From Mycobacterium kansasii ATCC 12478 (GTDB lineage: Bacteria > Actinomycetota > Actinomycetes > Mycobacteriales > Mycobacteriaceae), in NCBI RefSeq assembly GCF_000157895.3, contig NC_022663.1, positions 3,100,001-3,164,000 on the forward strand: a stretch of DNA of 64,000 bases, read 5' to 3'. The position numbers and the translations under genes are program-made. The notes beneath the pieces are model-generated. The model saw nothing but the letters and a program-made list of their open reading frames with translations, ran no database searches and was not told where the DNA came from. This document shows, piece by piece, positions 26,583 to 35,192 of the stretch; the stretch's first letter is position 1, and every line of letters begins with the position of its first letter.

Positions 26583-26601
26583 GTCAATTATGACGAAACT
26601 T
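26583..26601 (-). promoter_or_regulatory. Candidate TetR operator upstream of the FAD oxidoreductase
   Basis: GTCAATTATGACGAAACTT overlaps the 3' end of the TetR gene and lies 45 bp before the oxidoreductase start. The core GTCA-ATTA-TGAC is an inverted repeat. The 19-mer matches 15 of 19 bases with the site at 27241-27259. Presence at both promoters suggests one regulator controls both; this is inferred from sequence. Confidence 0.6.
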
Positions 26602-27214
26602 GGCCGGGAACCCACGCCTCGGTGATCCCGGCCCGCAGCGATTCCAGGGCCGTATGACACATCCGCGCCAACTCACCGAGCGACCGCTCATCAGCGAGCA
26701 TCCACACCTCCATCGCGCCGAACACGGCCGCGGCGATACACCTCGCCGTCACCGCCACCCGCAACCGCTGGTCCGGAGTCGGGTCAACCACGCAGCTACG
26801 GCGTTGCAGCTGCCCGGCGATTGCCTCGGCGAAGTCGGCCTGGACGTCACGAATATGCCGGACGATGCGCCCGGGGTCGAGTTCCTCACCCCGCAACGCG
26901 GCGATTTTGGTCACCGCTTCCACGTCATAGGGAAACGCGAAGACGGCCGCCCGCACGGAATCGATGATCGGCTCGTCGGCCGGCCTGGCGTCCAGGGCCG
27001 TGCGAAACCAGTGCAGCCCGGTGTAGTCGGCAAACAACAAATCGTGCTTGGAGTGGAAGTGGCGGTAGAACGTCCGCAGCGATACCCCGGCGTCCGCCGC
27101 GATCTGTTCGGCCGAGGTGTCCGCCACGCCCTGGGCCAGAAATCGCACCAGCGCGGCTTGACGCAACGCCTCCCGGGTGCGTTCGCTGCGCGCCGTCTGA
27201 GCTGGCCGGACCAT
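26588..27214 (-). CDS. TetR-family transcriptional regulator
   Basis: Counterpart of Rv3830c, 208 aa. N-terminal helix-turn-helix: TREALRQAALVRFLAQGV then TSAEQIAADAGVSLRTFYRHF (about residues 33-53), the TetR signature. The C-terminal ligand domain is variable. It lies between the oxidoreductase it may control (downstream, same strand) and a divergent membrane-protein gene. Two near-identical operator-like sequences flank it. Likely an autoregulated repressor. Confidence 0.92.
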   Translation of the reverse strand: MVRPAQTARSERTREALRQAALVRFLAQGVADTSAEQIAADAGVSLRTFYRHFHSKHDLLFADYTGLHWFRTALDARPADEPIIDSVRAAVFAFPYDVEAVTKIAALRGEELDPGRIVRHIRDVQADFAEAIAGQLQRRSCVVDPTPDQRLRVAVTARCIAAAVFGAMEVWMLADERSLGELARMCHTALESLRAGITEAWVPGQVSS

Positions 27215-27240
27215 GGCAGTAACGTACCAAGGATCATTAT

Positions 27241-27259
27241 GACAATATTGACAAAACTT
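27241..27259 (+). promoter_or_regulatory. Candidate TetR operator between divergent genes
   Basis: GACAATATTGACAAAACTT in the 68-bp gap between the TetR start (27214) and the DUF2834 start (27283). Its half-sites TGACA and TTGACA repeat around an AT core. It resembles the site at 26583-26601, suggesting autoregulation and control of the divergent gene. Confidence 0.6.
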
Positions 27260-27282
27260 TCCGGTGCGATGAGACTGCGGCC

Positions 27283-27762
27283 ATGGTATCGCTGGTTGTC
27301 CACGCGCTACTCGGGCTTGCCGTCGTCGCTTGGATCGTGGCGTCGAACCCCAAGGTCTACGCGAAACCGGCGGGCGGGGCCTGGCTGTCGCCGCTGGAAT
27401 GCGTGTATTACACCGCCGGCATCGCCTCGATCGTGTTGGGCTGGTACTTCAACATCCACTTCATGCTCGACGCACACGGTCAAGGCAACCTGGTCTCAGG
27501 ACCGGGCAGCTACCCGAACTTCCTTCGGCTGCAATTCGCAAACCCGGCGGCGGGCTCCGGCAATCAGGACTACCTGATCGCGAATGTCGTTCTGCTACCG
27601 GTGTTTACCATCGTCGACGGCTATCGGCGAGGTCTGAAACGTCCGTGGCTGTTCTTTGTGGCCAGTTTCTTCACCAGCTTCGCCTTCCCGCTCGCCTGCT
27701 ACTTCGCCACCATCGAACGCCAGCGCCGGCACGAACGATCGCGCCATACCATCAACGCCTAG
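27283..27762 (+). CDS. DUF2834-like small membrane protein
   Basis: 159 aa, counterpart of Rv3831. About four transmembrane helices: residues 2-20, 40-60 (CVYYTAGIASIVLGWYF), 97-112 and 122-143. It ends in a basic cytoplasmic tail (ERQRRHERSRH). A start at ATG 27283, divergent from the TetR gene, fits. Function unknown; regulation by the neighbouring TetR protein is inferred from the operator. Confidence 0.85.
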   Translation: MVSLVVHALLGLAVVAWIVASNPKVYAKPAGGAWLSPLECVYYTAGIASIVLGWYFNIHFMLDAHGQGNLVSGPGSYPNFLRLQFANPAAGSGNQDYLIANVVLLPVFTIVDGYRRGLKRPWLFFVASFFTSFAFPLACYFATIERQRRHERSRHTINA

Positions 27763-27770
27763 CCCAACGC

Positions 27771-29033
27771 CTAGACGCAGCGAGGTTCGAGCACCTCGGT
27801 ACCGACAAACGGGACCAGCGCCGCGGGCACCCGCACGCTGCCGTCGGGCTGCTGGTGGTTCTCCAGTATGGCGACCAGCCAGCGGGTGGTGCCCAGCGTG
27901 CCGTTGAGCGTCGCCGCGATCCGCGGCTTGCCGTCGGCGTCGCGGTAGCGAATCGCCAGGCGGCGCGCCTGAAAAGTAGTGCAGTTGGACGTCGAGGTCA
28001 GCTCGCGGTAGGCGCCCTGAGTCGGAACCCACGCCTCGCAGTCGAACTTGCGCGCCGCCGACGAGCCGAGATCGCCCGCGGCCACGTCGATGACCCGATA
28101 CGGCACCTCGATCAGGGCCAGCATCTCGCGCTGCCAGCCCAATAGCCGCTGATGTTCGGCCTCAGCGTCGCCGGGTGTGCAGTAGATGAAGCCCTCCACC
28201 TTGTCGAACTGGTGCACTCGAATGATGCCGCGGGTGTCCTTGCCGTAGCTGCCGGCCTCGCGCCGGAAGCACGACGACCACCCCGCGTAACGCAGCGGCC
28301 CGGCGGCCAGGTCCAGAATCTCGCCCGAATGGTAGCCGGCCAGCGGCACTTCCGAGGTGCCCACCAGGTAGAGGTCGTCGGCCTCCAACCGGTACACCTC
28401 CTCGGCATGGGCGCCCAGGAATCCGGTGCCCGCCATCACCTCCGGGCGCACCAGCACCGGCGGAATCATCGGGATGAAGCCGTTGTCGACGGCCAGCCGC
28501 AGCGCCAGCTGCAGCAGCCCCAACTGCAGCAGCGCACCCCGCCCGGTCAGGAAGTAGAACCGCGATCCGGACACTTTGGCACCGCGTTGCATGTCGATGA
28601 GACCCAGCGCCTCACCAAGTTCCAGATGATCCTTCGGGTCGGCCAGCTCCACCGGCTCGCCGACGACGTCGAGCACGGCGTAGTCGTCTTCGCCACCGGC
28701 GGGAACGCCGTCCAGCACGACATTGGGGATCGCCAGGTGCGCCGCGGTGAACGCCGCCTCGGTCTCGGTTTGGTTCGCTTCGGCGGTCTTGACCTGTTCG
28801 GCAAGGTCTTTCGCGCGCTGCAGCAGCGCGGGCCGCTCGTCCGGTGACGCGCCGCCCACACTCTTACTTGCGGCCTTCTGTTCGGCGCGCAGCGCATCCG
28901 CGGCCGCGATCGTTCTGCGCCGCGCGGCGTCGGCTGTCAACAGCGCGTCCACCAGCGACGGGTCTTCGCCGCGACTGAGTTGGGAGCGGCGCACGGCGTC
29001 GGGGTCTTCCCGGAGCAGCTTCAGGTCGATCAC
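27771..29033 (-). CDS. serS: Seryl-tRNA synthetase
   Basis: Class II synthetase charging tRNA-Ser (and tRNA-Sec if present). 420 aa from GTG 29033 (VIDLKLLREDPDAVRRSQ); the longer upstream frame has no family similarity. The N-terminal helical arm is a coiled coil (about residues 30-105) that grips the long variable arm. The class II core includes the motif 2 region RYAGWSSCFRREAGSYGKDT and motif 3 near LAIRYRDADGKPRIAATLNG. It is convergent with the membrane gene 8 bp away and divergent from the Septum_form gene. Confidence 0.97.
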   Translation of the reverse strand: MIDLKLLREDPDAVRRSQLSRGEDPSLVDALLTADAARRRTIAAADALRAEQKAASKSVGGASPDERPALLQRAKDLAEQVKTAEANQTETEAAFTAAHLAIPNVVLDGVPAGGEDDYAVLDVVGEPVELADPKDHLELGEALGLIDMQRGAKVSGSRFYFLTGRGALLQLGLLQLALRLAVDNGFIPMIPPVLVRPEVMAGTGFLGAHAEEVYRLEADDLYLVGTSEVPLAGYHSGEILDLAAGPLRYAGWSSCFRREAGSYGKDTRGIIRVHQFDKVEGFIYCTPGDAEAEHQRLLGWQREMLALIEVPYRVIDVAAGDLGSSAARKFDCEAWVPTQGAYRELTSTSNCTTFQARRLAIRYRDADGKPRIAATLNGTLGTTRWLVAILENHQQPDGSVRVPAALVPFVGTEVLEPRCV

Positions 29034-29143
29034 GGGCGCAAGACTACTTTTGACCGCACAGCCCGATGGCGCCAGCTGTCCGGGCATCGGCTCTGGTCTC
29101 ACATCAGCAACATTGGTCACCCGACTGGGTTGGCCCTGTCAGA

Positions 29144-30541
29144 ATGGAACGGATGTTGGACGCGCCCGAGAAGCAACCGCCACCAGACAGCGAAGCTGAA
29201 AGCTCACCGCACGGCGAAGCCGCCCCGGCCCAAGCGGAGCCGCCGGGGGCGGGCTTTCGCTGGCCCCGTGCTCTGCAGGCGTCCGCGACCCGGCGGGCGC
29301 TGCTGCTCACCGCTCTGGGTGCCCTGTTGATCGCCGGGCTGGTCACCGCGATTCCCGCGGTGACCACCGGTCCCGGGCGCCTTGCCGGCTACATCGACAA
29401 CAATCCGGTGCCCAGCACCGGCGCCAAGAACAACGCCGCCTTCAATCGAGCCATCGGCGGCGACTGCCTGACCTGGCCCGACGCCATGCCGGAGGCCGCG
29501 ACCATCGTCAGCTGCTCCGACGACCACCGGTTCGAAGTGGCCGAGTCCATCGACATGCGGACCTTCCCCGGTTCGGAGTACGGGCCCAACGCCGCTCCCC
29601 CGTCGCCGGCACGCATCCAGCAAATCAGCCAGGAGCAGTGCGAGGCCGCGGTACGCCGCTACCTCGGCACCAAGTTCGATCCGAACAGCAAGTTCACCAT
29701 CAGCATGCTGTGGTCCGGTGACCGGGCCTGGCGACAAGCCGGCGAGCGCCGCATGTTGTGCGGCCTGCAGCTGCCCGGCCCCAACAATCAGCAGGCCCTG
29801 TTCAAAGGCAAGGTTGCCGATCTCGACCAGTCCAAGGTCTGGCCGGCCGGCACCTGCCTGGCCATCGACTCGAACACCAACCAACCGGTCGATGTTCCGG
29901 TCGATTGCACGGCCCCGCACGCGATGGAGGTGACCGGCACGGTCAACCTCGCCGAGAAGTTCCCGAACGCGCTGCCCGCCGAACCCGAGCAGGACGCGTA
30001 TATCAAGGACAACTGCACCCGGATGACGGACGCCTACCTGGCGCCCGTCAAGTTGCGGACCACCACGTTGACGCTGATCTACCCGACGCTGTCGCTGTCC
30101 AGTTGGTCGGCGGGGAGCCGTGAGGTCGCGTGCAGCATCGGTGCGACGCTGGGCAACGGGGGCTGGGCCACGTTGGTGAACAGCGCCAAGGGACCGCTGC
30201 TGATCAACGGCCAGCCCCCGATACCGCCGCCCGACATTCCCGAGGAGCGACTCACCCTGCCGCCGATCCCGGTGCAGGTGCCGGCCCCACAACCCGCGGC
30301 TCCGGTCCAGGAGATCCCGGTCACGCCGCCGGGCAACCAGCACCTGCCCAATCAACAGCCGGTGGTGACACCGTCTCGCGCGCCGGCAGCTCCGGCCACC
30401 ACCCAAGCACCCGCCGCGCCGGCCACCACCCAGGCACCCGCTGCCCCGGCTACCCAGCCCCCGCCGGCCGAGGGCGGGGCGCCGCCGGGGGCCCCGGCAC
30501 CGGAAGCCCCCGCACCCGCCGAGCCCGCGCCGGAAGGTTAG
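29144..30541 (+). CDS. Septum_form-domain membrane protein
   Basis: Counterpart of Rv3835, about 465 aa from ATG 29144 (an in-frame ATG at 29153 is an alternative). A cytoplasmic acidic/Pro-rich N-terminus leads to one transmembrane segment (LLLTALGALLIAGLVTAIPAV). Two tandem Septum_form units follow, each Cys-paired (GDCLTWPDAMPE...VSCSDDHRFEV and AGTCLAIDSNT...VDCTAPHAMEV). The extracellular tail is Pro/Ala-rich with repeats of APAAPATTQ. It probably acts at the cell wall or septum. Confidence 0.88.
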   Translation: MERMLDAPEKQPPPDSEAESSPHGEAAPAQAEPPGAGFRWPRALQASATRRALLLTALGALLIAGLVTAIPAVTTGPGRLAGYIDNNPVPSTGAKNNAAFNRAIGGDCLTWPDAMPEAATIVSCSDDHRFEVAESIDMRTFPGSEYGPNAAPPSPARIQQISQEQCEAAVRRYLGTKFDPNSKFTISMLWSGDRAWRQAGERRMLCGLQLPGPNNQQALFKGKVADLDQSKVWPAGTCLAIDSNTNQPVDVPVDCTAPHAMEVTGTVNLAEKFPNALPAEPEQDAYIKDNCTRMTDAYLAPVKLRTTTLTLIYPTLSLSSWSAGSREVACSIGATLGNGGWATLVNSAKGPLLINGQPPIPPPDIPEERLTLPPIPVQVPAPQPAAPVQEIPVTPPGNQHLPNQQPVVTPSRAPAAPATTQAPAAPATTQAPAAPATQPPPAEGGAPPGAPAPEAPAPAEPAPEG

Positions 30542-30544
30542 CCC

Positions 30545-30895
30545 GTGGCGGTGCGGATGGACCCGCAGCGGTTCGACGAACTGGTTTCCGACGCACTCGA
30601 CCTCATCCCGTCCGAACTGGCAGCCGCGATGGACAACGTGGTCATCTTGGTCGCCGACCGCCACCCCGACGACCACGACCTGCTGGGCTTGTACGAGGGG
30701 GTCGCGCTGACCGAGCGCGACTCCGATTACGCCGGAGCACTGCCGGACGCGATCACCATCTACCGCGACGCCCTGTTGGATGTCTGCGAATCCGCCGACG
30801 AAGTCGTCGACCAGGTGGCGATCACGGTGATCCACGAGATCGCCCACCACTTCGGCATCGACGATGCCCGGCTGGACGAACTGGGGTGGGGCTGA
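30545..30895 (+). CDS. Zincin-like metallopeptidase
   Basis: 116 aa, counterpart of Rv3836, 3 bp after the Septum_form gene and so co-transcribed. The metzincin-like motif HEIAHHFGIDD (His97, Glu98, His101, Asp106) places it in the small HExxH family (PF06262, possible zinc peptidase). A second conserved stretch is LLGLYEGVALTERDSDYAG. Cytoplasmic, no signal. The substrate is unknown. Confidence 0.88.
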   Translation: MAVRMDPQRFDELVSDALDLIPSELAAAMDNVVILVADRHPDDHDLLGLYEGVALTERDSDYAGALPDAITIYRDALLDVCESADEVVDQVAITVIHEIAHHFGIDDARLDELGWG

Positions 30896-30960
30896 CCGAA
30901 CCCGGCCGGTGACGGGCGCGGCATCCCGGATTTGTCCGGCCCTGGTGCTAAGAACGCTTC

Positions 30961-31176
30961 ATGAGCACAGTCTGTCGCGACTGCCGGACAGGCGTCTATC
31001 ACTGCCACGGCACGATCATTCGTCATGCTCTGGGCCGGACCGAATGCACCGAAACCGACTGCGACGGGCCCGAGATATCGGTGCACACGTTCGTCATCGA
31101 CTGCGACGCGGTCGGCTGCCGATGCGCTGACGCACCTAACGGAGAGGCCGGATCACCCCATCGGGTCAGTGCTTGA
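30961..31176 (+). CDS. Small cysteine-rich protein, probable metal binder
   Basis: 71 aa from ATG 30961 with eight Cys in its first 55 residues (5, 8, 15, 29, 34, 48, 53, 55) and several His (HCH at 14-16). The CRDC and CRC patterns suggest a zinc-ribbon-like fold. I recognise the sequence style as conserved in mycobacteria but do not know a function. Its 3' end overlaps the convergent phosphatase gene by 24 bp. It is likely real because the Cys spacing is structured. Confidence 0.65.
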   Translation: MSTVCRDCRTGVYHCHGTIIRHALGRTECTETDCDGPEISVHTFVIDCDAVGCRCADAPNGEAGSPHRVSA

Positions 31177-31851
31177 CGTCACCGCGTCGATCACCGGCGT
31201 GGGCGGGCCTTGGGTGAGGTCGGGGTAGAACGGCGGCTTGAGGGTTCCCCACTGCACACAGCTCCAGCGCCCGTCGGTGATCGGGGCCAGCACCACGCAT
31301 TCGGCATTGCCCAAATGGTTGTCGAGCACGAAGGTGCCGTCGACTCCGGCCAGCACCGCCGACGTCAGCCGGATTGCCGCGCCATGGCTGACGACCACGA
31401 TGTCACCGTCCCAGGTGGCGTCGTCCAGGTAGCGCATCCGTAGTTCGGTGAGCACCGGCACGTAACGGTCCAAGACGTCTTCGCCGGACTCACCACCGGG
31501 CAGCGGCACATGCAGTTCACCGCGATGCCAACGGTCGTAGATGGCGTTGAATTCGGCGACGGCCTCGTCGTCGTTGCGATTCTCCAGCTCCCCCACCTGG
31601 ACCTCGTGGATGCCGTCGAGCCGCAGCGGCGACAAGTCCAGCGCGGCGGCAATCACCTCGGCCGTTTCCGACGCACGGACCGCTACCGAGTGCGCAAGCA
31701 AGACCGGCCGGGCAGGGCCGCCGAGCGCGAACCCGCGGGCTTGTTCGCGTCCCAGGGGCGTCAACGCCGTGCCCGGTGGCCGAGTGTCGAGCCGGCGCTC
31801 GACGTTGCCGTGGGACTGGCCATGCCGCAGCAGCACCAGACGACCGCTCAT
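31153..31851 (-). CDS. Phosphoglycerate-mutase-family phosphatase
   Basis: Counterpart of Rv3837c, 232 aa. The histidine-phosphatase motif LLRHGQSHGNVE starts at residue 7 with the phosphohistidine in RHG. The second His is in VVSHGAAIRL and the acid residue region is HEVQVGELE. It is more likely a broad phosphatase than glycolytic Gpm, because it sits with pheA: ATG 31851 overlaps the pheA stop by 4 bases (ATGA). Substrate unknown. Confidence 0.92.
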   Translation of the reverse strand: MSGRLVLLRHGQSHGNVERRLDTRPPGTALTPLGREQARGFALGGPARPVLLAHSVAVRASETAEVIAAALDLSPLRLDGIHEVQVGELENRNDDEAVAEFNAIYDRWHRGELHVPLPGGESGEDVLDRYVPVLTELRMRYLDDATWDGDIVVVSHGAAIRLTSAVLAGVDGTFVLDNHLGNAECVVLAPITDGRWSCVQWGTLKPPFYPDLTQGPPTPVIDAVTSSTDPMG

Positions 31852-32804
31852 CGCCCCGGCTCCCGGCCCTCGTCCGGCTGGCCCTCCCGGAGCCGAGCCA
31901 GCCAGATCGATGCATCGTCGAGTGGCGGCGGCTGCATGCCGACCGCCTGTCCCGTCGGCCAGGAACCCAGGTATCGCACATCAGCACAACGACGGTGCAA
32001 CGCCTTGAGTGCCTCGGCGACGGCATCGTCGTCGATATGGCCGACGCAGTCCACGAAGAACACGTAGGTGCCCAATTCGGTGCGGGTGGGCCGGGATTCG
32101 ATCCGGGTGAGGTCGATGCCGCGCATGCCGAACTCGGTCAGCGCCTCCACCAGTGCGCCGGGCACGTTGTCGATCCGCAACACCGCCGAGGTGCGATCGG
32201 CTCCCGTGCGCGCCGGCGGTCGGGCCGGCCGGCCGATCAACACAAAACGGGTCCGGGCGCTGGATTCGTCGACGACACCGTCGGCCAGCGGCGCCAACTC
32301 CCAGTGGGCGGCCGCCAGCGGCGACGTCACGGCCGCGTCGACTCGGCCATCGGCCACCTGACGGGCCGCGTCGGCATTCGAATACGCCGGGCACATCTCG
32401 ACGCCGGGCAGATGCGCGCGGAGCCATTGCCGTACCTGTGCCGCCGCCACCGGAAAAGCGGCCAGCGTACGTACCTCGGCGGCACTGCGGCCGGGCCGCA
32501 CGACGATGCTGAAGGCCACGTCGAGGGTGGTCTCGGCGAACACCTGCAGGGGCGAACCGATGGCCAGGCTGTCCAAAGTCGGCGCCAGCGACCCGTCGAT
32601 CGAGTTCTCGATGGGCACGCAGGCGAAATCCGCCGTGCCGTTCCGGACAGCATCCAGCGCGGCGGGCGTGCTTTCGACCGGCAGCCGCTGCGCCAAGTCC
32701 GTTAGCTCCGCTTCCCGGCCGGGTATCAGCCCGGCGGCCGTTATCTGCAGCAGCGCCGCCTCGGTGAACGTCCCTTCCGGACCGAGGTAGGCGATGCAGA
32801 CCAC
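31848..32804 (-). CDS. pheA: Prephenate dehydratase
   Basis: Converts prephenate to phenylpyruvate in phenylalanine synthesis (Rv3838c). 318 aa monofunctional enzyme. The N-terminal catalytic part starts IAYLGPEGTFTEAAL; the conserved TRF motif is at 185-187 (SARTRFVLIG). The C-terminal ACT domain has DNVPGALVEAL and ESRPTRTELGTY, which bind Phe for feedback inhibition. It is divergent from the IdeR-controlled gene. Confidence 0.96.
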   Translation of the reverse strand: MVCIAYLGPEGTFTEAALLQITAAGLIPGREAELTDLAQRLPVESTPAALDAVRNGTADFACVPIENSIDGSLAPTLDSLAIGSPLQVFAETTLDVAFSIVVRPGRSAAEVRTLAAFPVAAAQVRQWLRAHLPGVEMCPAYSNADAARQVADGRVDAAVTSPLAAAHWELAPLADGVVDESSARTRFVLIGRPARPPARTGADRTSAVLRIDNVPGALVEALTEFGMRGIDLTRIESRPTRTELGTYVFFVDCVGHIDDDAVAEALKALHRRCADVRYLGSWPTGQAVGMQPPPLDDASIWLARLREGQPDEGREPGR

Positions 32805-32856
32805 GCTGACAACACTAGTGGCGCATCGGGTCCTTGCGACGAACGAGGCAAGTGAC

Positions 32857-32875
32857 TTAAGTTAGCCTTACCTAA
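32857..32875 (+). promoter_or_regulatory. IdeR iron box before the DUF2470 gene
   Basis: TTAAGTTAGCCTTACCTAA matches the IdeR box consensus TTAGGTTAGGCTAACCTAA at 16 of 19 positions. It is 18 bp before the start at 32894, where bound IdeR-Fe would block transcription. In M. tuberculosis the equivalent gene (Rv3839) is in the IdeR regulon. Confidence 0.85.
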
Positions 32876-32893
32876 TCTCAAGGAGTCGCCGCG

Positions 32894-33700
32894 ATGTTTC
32901 CGATCACCAGCCCGACGCCCACGACCGCCGAGCGTATTCGCACTATTTGCGCGCGGGCCGGCGCGGGCCTGCTGGCGGTAGAGCCCGACCAACCGATAGC
33001 CGCGCCGCTGCACCACTTGATGTCCGACGGTTCCTTCGCCGTGGCGATTCCCGCTGACCGCGCCGCCGGGGCCGGTTACGGGCCCGGCTGCGGATCTCAG
33101 GCCCTGCTCGAGCTCACCGACTACGCCCCGCTGCCGGTCCGGGAGCCGGTCCGATCGCTGGTGTGGATCCGCGGCCGCCTTCAGCGGGTCCCATGGGGAG
33201 CGGTTAGCTCGGTGCTGGACACGATCGCCACCGAGAACCCACACCCGGCCCTGCTACAGGTCGAGACTCCCCGATCCGGACCCGCCCTCCGGCAGCAGAA
33301 CCGGTACGCATTGCTGCGGCTGGAGACCGAATCGGTGGTCGTGACCGATACCACCGGAGCCTCGCCAGTCAGTGTCGCGGACCTGCTGACCGCCCTGCCG
33401 GATCCGTTCTGCGAGATCGAATCCACGTTGCTGTGGCACCTGGCGACCGTCCATGGCGACGTCGTCGCCCGATTGGTCTCCCGACTGCCGGCCCAATGGC
33501 GGCGCGGACCGATCCGTCCCCTCGGCCTCGACCGGTACGGTGTGCAATTTCGGGTCGAGGACGACGACGGCGACCGTGACGTCCGGCTGCCGTTCCATCG
33601 CCCGGTGGACGACATGAACGGGCTCGCGCAGGCCATCCGGGTGTTGATGGGATGCCCCTTCGTCAACGGCTTGCGCGCCCGGCGGCGCCGCGCTTCGTAG
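32894..33700 (+). CDS. DUF2470-domain protein, iron-regulated
   Basis: Counterpart of Rv3839, 268 aa from ATG 32894 after an AAGGAG site. The N-terminal split-barrel part has SDGSFAVAIP and a short LLELTDYAPLPVREPVRSL. The C-terminal DUF2470 domain includes HLATVHGDVVARLVSRLP, RPLGLDRYGVQFRVEDD and HRPVDDMNGLAQAIRVLM. DUF2470 occurs with heme-degrading or FMN-binding proteins, so a role in iron or heme handling is plausible. The IdeR box above indicates iron repression. It precedes an LCP gene. Confidence 0.85.
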   Translation: MFPITSPTPTTAERIRTICARAGAGLLAVEPDQPIAAPLHHLMSDGSFAVAIPADRAAGAGYGPGCGSQALLELTDYAPLPVREPVRSLVWIRGRLQRVPWGAVSSVLDTIATENPHPALLQVETPRSGPALRQQNRYALLRLETESVVVTDTTGASPVSVADLLTALPDPFCEIESTLLWHLATVHGDVVARLVSRLPAQWRRGPIRPLGLDRYGVQFRVEDDDGDRDVRLPFHRPVDDMNGLAQAIRVLMGCPFVNGLRARRRRAS

Positions 33701-33752
33701 CACGCCGTCGCGGCCGGCTGCATTGCCGGGTCCGGCCACGTACGTTGTCCAG

Positions 33753-34991
33753 GTGAACGGCGATCGATCACCGGAGCCCGGAAGACCCCGAAGACCGACG
33801 CATCAACGGCCGGGGCAGCCGGAGCCGTCACAGGTCATCCGTCGTGAAAACCCGCCACCGCGGCAACCGGGCAGACCCCGGCCCGAACCCGAACTCGCAC
33901 CAGCGACGACTGACCCCCCGCCATCCCCGACAGTCCGGCCAGTCCGGCTCAGACGTCAGCGCGGTCCCGCCGCGTCGACGCGGCCCCCGCGGCCGGTAGC
34001 GCCGAAGGCGCGCCGCAACCGGGTCAGGCGGCGCTGGGGCAGGATCGTGGCATTCAGTGTGCTGGTCGTTCTGTTACTGGCCGGGGCGGGCATCCTCGGT
34101 GGCGCGCTGTGGCTGGACACGTCGCTGCGGCGCGAGCCGGTGTTCAGCGACTACACCGACCGACCGGCAGGCGGCCGCGGCACGAACTGGCTGCTCGTCG
34201 GTTCCGACAGCCGCCAGGACCTCACCGCCGAGCAACAGCAGAACCTCGCCACCGGCGGCGACATCGGCACCGGGCGCACCGACACCATCCTGCTGGTGCA
34301 CGTGCCGGAGTTCGGGTCGAGCATCCCGACGACATTGGTGTCGATACCGCGCGACTCCTCGGTGCCGATACCCGGTCACGGTCGCGACAAGATCAACGCC
34401 GCGTTCGTGACGGGTGGCGCGCCCTTACTGGTGCTGACGGTTGAACAGGCCACCGGCTTGCGCGTCGACCATTACGCCGAGGTTGGGTTCGGCGGCTTCG
34501 TCGAACTGGTCGACGCGCTGGGCGGGGTCAGCGTGTGCCTGAGCGACCCGATCCGCGATCCATTGGCCGGTGTCGACCTGCCGGCCGGCTGTCAACACCT
34601 GGACGGCCGACGGGCGTTGGGTTACGTCCGGTCCCGCGCGACACCGCGGGCCGATCTGGACCGCATGCTCAACCAACGCCAGTTCATGGCAGCGCTGCTG
34701 CACCGCGCCGCCAGCCCCGCGGTATGGCTCAACCCATGGCGTTGGTACGCGGTGCCGCACGCAGCCGCCGGGGCGCTGACCGTCGACCAGGACACCCATG
34801 TCTTCGACCTGGCCCGCCTGGGATGGGCGCTGCACGGACACACCACCGCGCTGACGGTTCCGATCGGCGAGTTCACCGACAGCGACGTCGGCTCGGTGGT
34901 GGTATGGAATCACGACGCGGCCCGGGAATTGTTCGATGCGCTCGCTGCGGATGCTCCGGTGCCGGCTTCCGCGATCGAAGGGCAACCATAG
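33753..34991 (+). CDS. LytR-CpsA-Psr family cell-wall ligase
   Basis: 412 aa from GTG 33753 (VNGDRSPEPGRPR); a TTG at 33723 is an alternative. A long basic, Pro/Arg-rich cytoplasmic part leads to one transmembrane segment (IVAFSVLVVLLLAGAGILGG), then an extracellular LCP domain. LCP hallmarks: GTNWLLVGSDSR, GRTDTILLVHV, SIPRDSSVPIPG and GRDKINAAF. LCP proteins attach arabinogalactan to peptidoglycan by phosphotransfer. From memory, the M. tuberculosis counterpart Rv3840 is only a 137-aa fragment, so this looks like the intact ancestral form. Confidence 0.88.
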   Translation: MNGDRSPEPGRPRRPTHQRPGQPEPSQVIRRENPPPRQPGRPRPEPELAPATTDPPPSPTVRPVRLRRQRGPAASTRPPRPVAPKARRNRVRRRWGRIVAFSVLVVLLLAGAGILGGALWLDTSLRREPVFSDYTDRPAGGRGTNWLLVGSDSRQDLTAEQQQNLATGGDIGTGRTDTILLVHVPEFGSSIPTTLVSIPRDSSVPIPGHGRDKINAAFVTGGAPLLVLTVEQATGLRVDHYAEVGFGGFVELVDALGGVSVCLSDPIRDPLAGVDLPAGCQHLDGRRALGYVRSRATPRADLDRMLNQRQFMAALLHRAASPAVWLNPWRWYAVPHAAAGALTVDQDTHVFDLARLGWALHGHTTALTVPIGEFTDSDVGSVVVWNHDAARELFDALAADAPVPASAIEGQP

Positions 34992-35072
34992 CGACTTCAC
35001 GAGGACTCGAGAGATGTCGCGCATAGTTCGTGCGACGGCCACCCGCAATAACGGCTGCCGGGATTATTTTTG

Positions 35073-35140
35073 TTAGGCAAACCTGGCCTGATAAAGGGCG
35101 TTATTGACGGCCTCGGAGCACTTAGGAAACGCTTTCCTCA
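35073..35140 (+). promoter_or_regulatory. Tandem IdeR-like boxes upstream of bfrB
   Basis: Two degenerate iron boxes: TTAGGCAAACCTGGCCTGA at 35073 (12 of 19 to consensus) and TTAGGAAACGCTTTCCTCA at 35122 (13 of 19), 49 bp apart. They lie 53-120 bp before the bfrB start. In M. tuberculosis bfrB has tandem boxes where IdeR activates the gene in high iron; the same arrangement is inferred here. Confidence 0.65.
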
Positions 35141-35192
35141 CTAAGTGATGCCTTCGTTGCGGACCGGGCTCTACCTGCATTAACCTAGCCTC

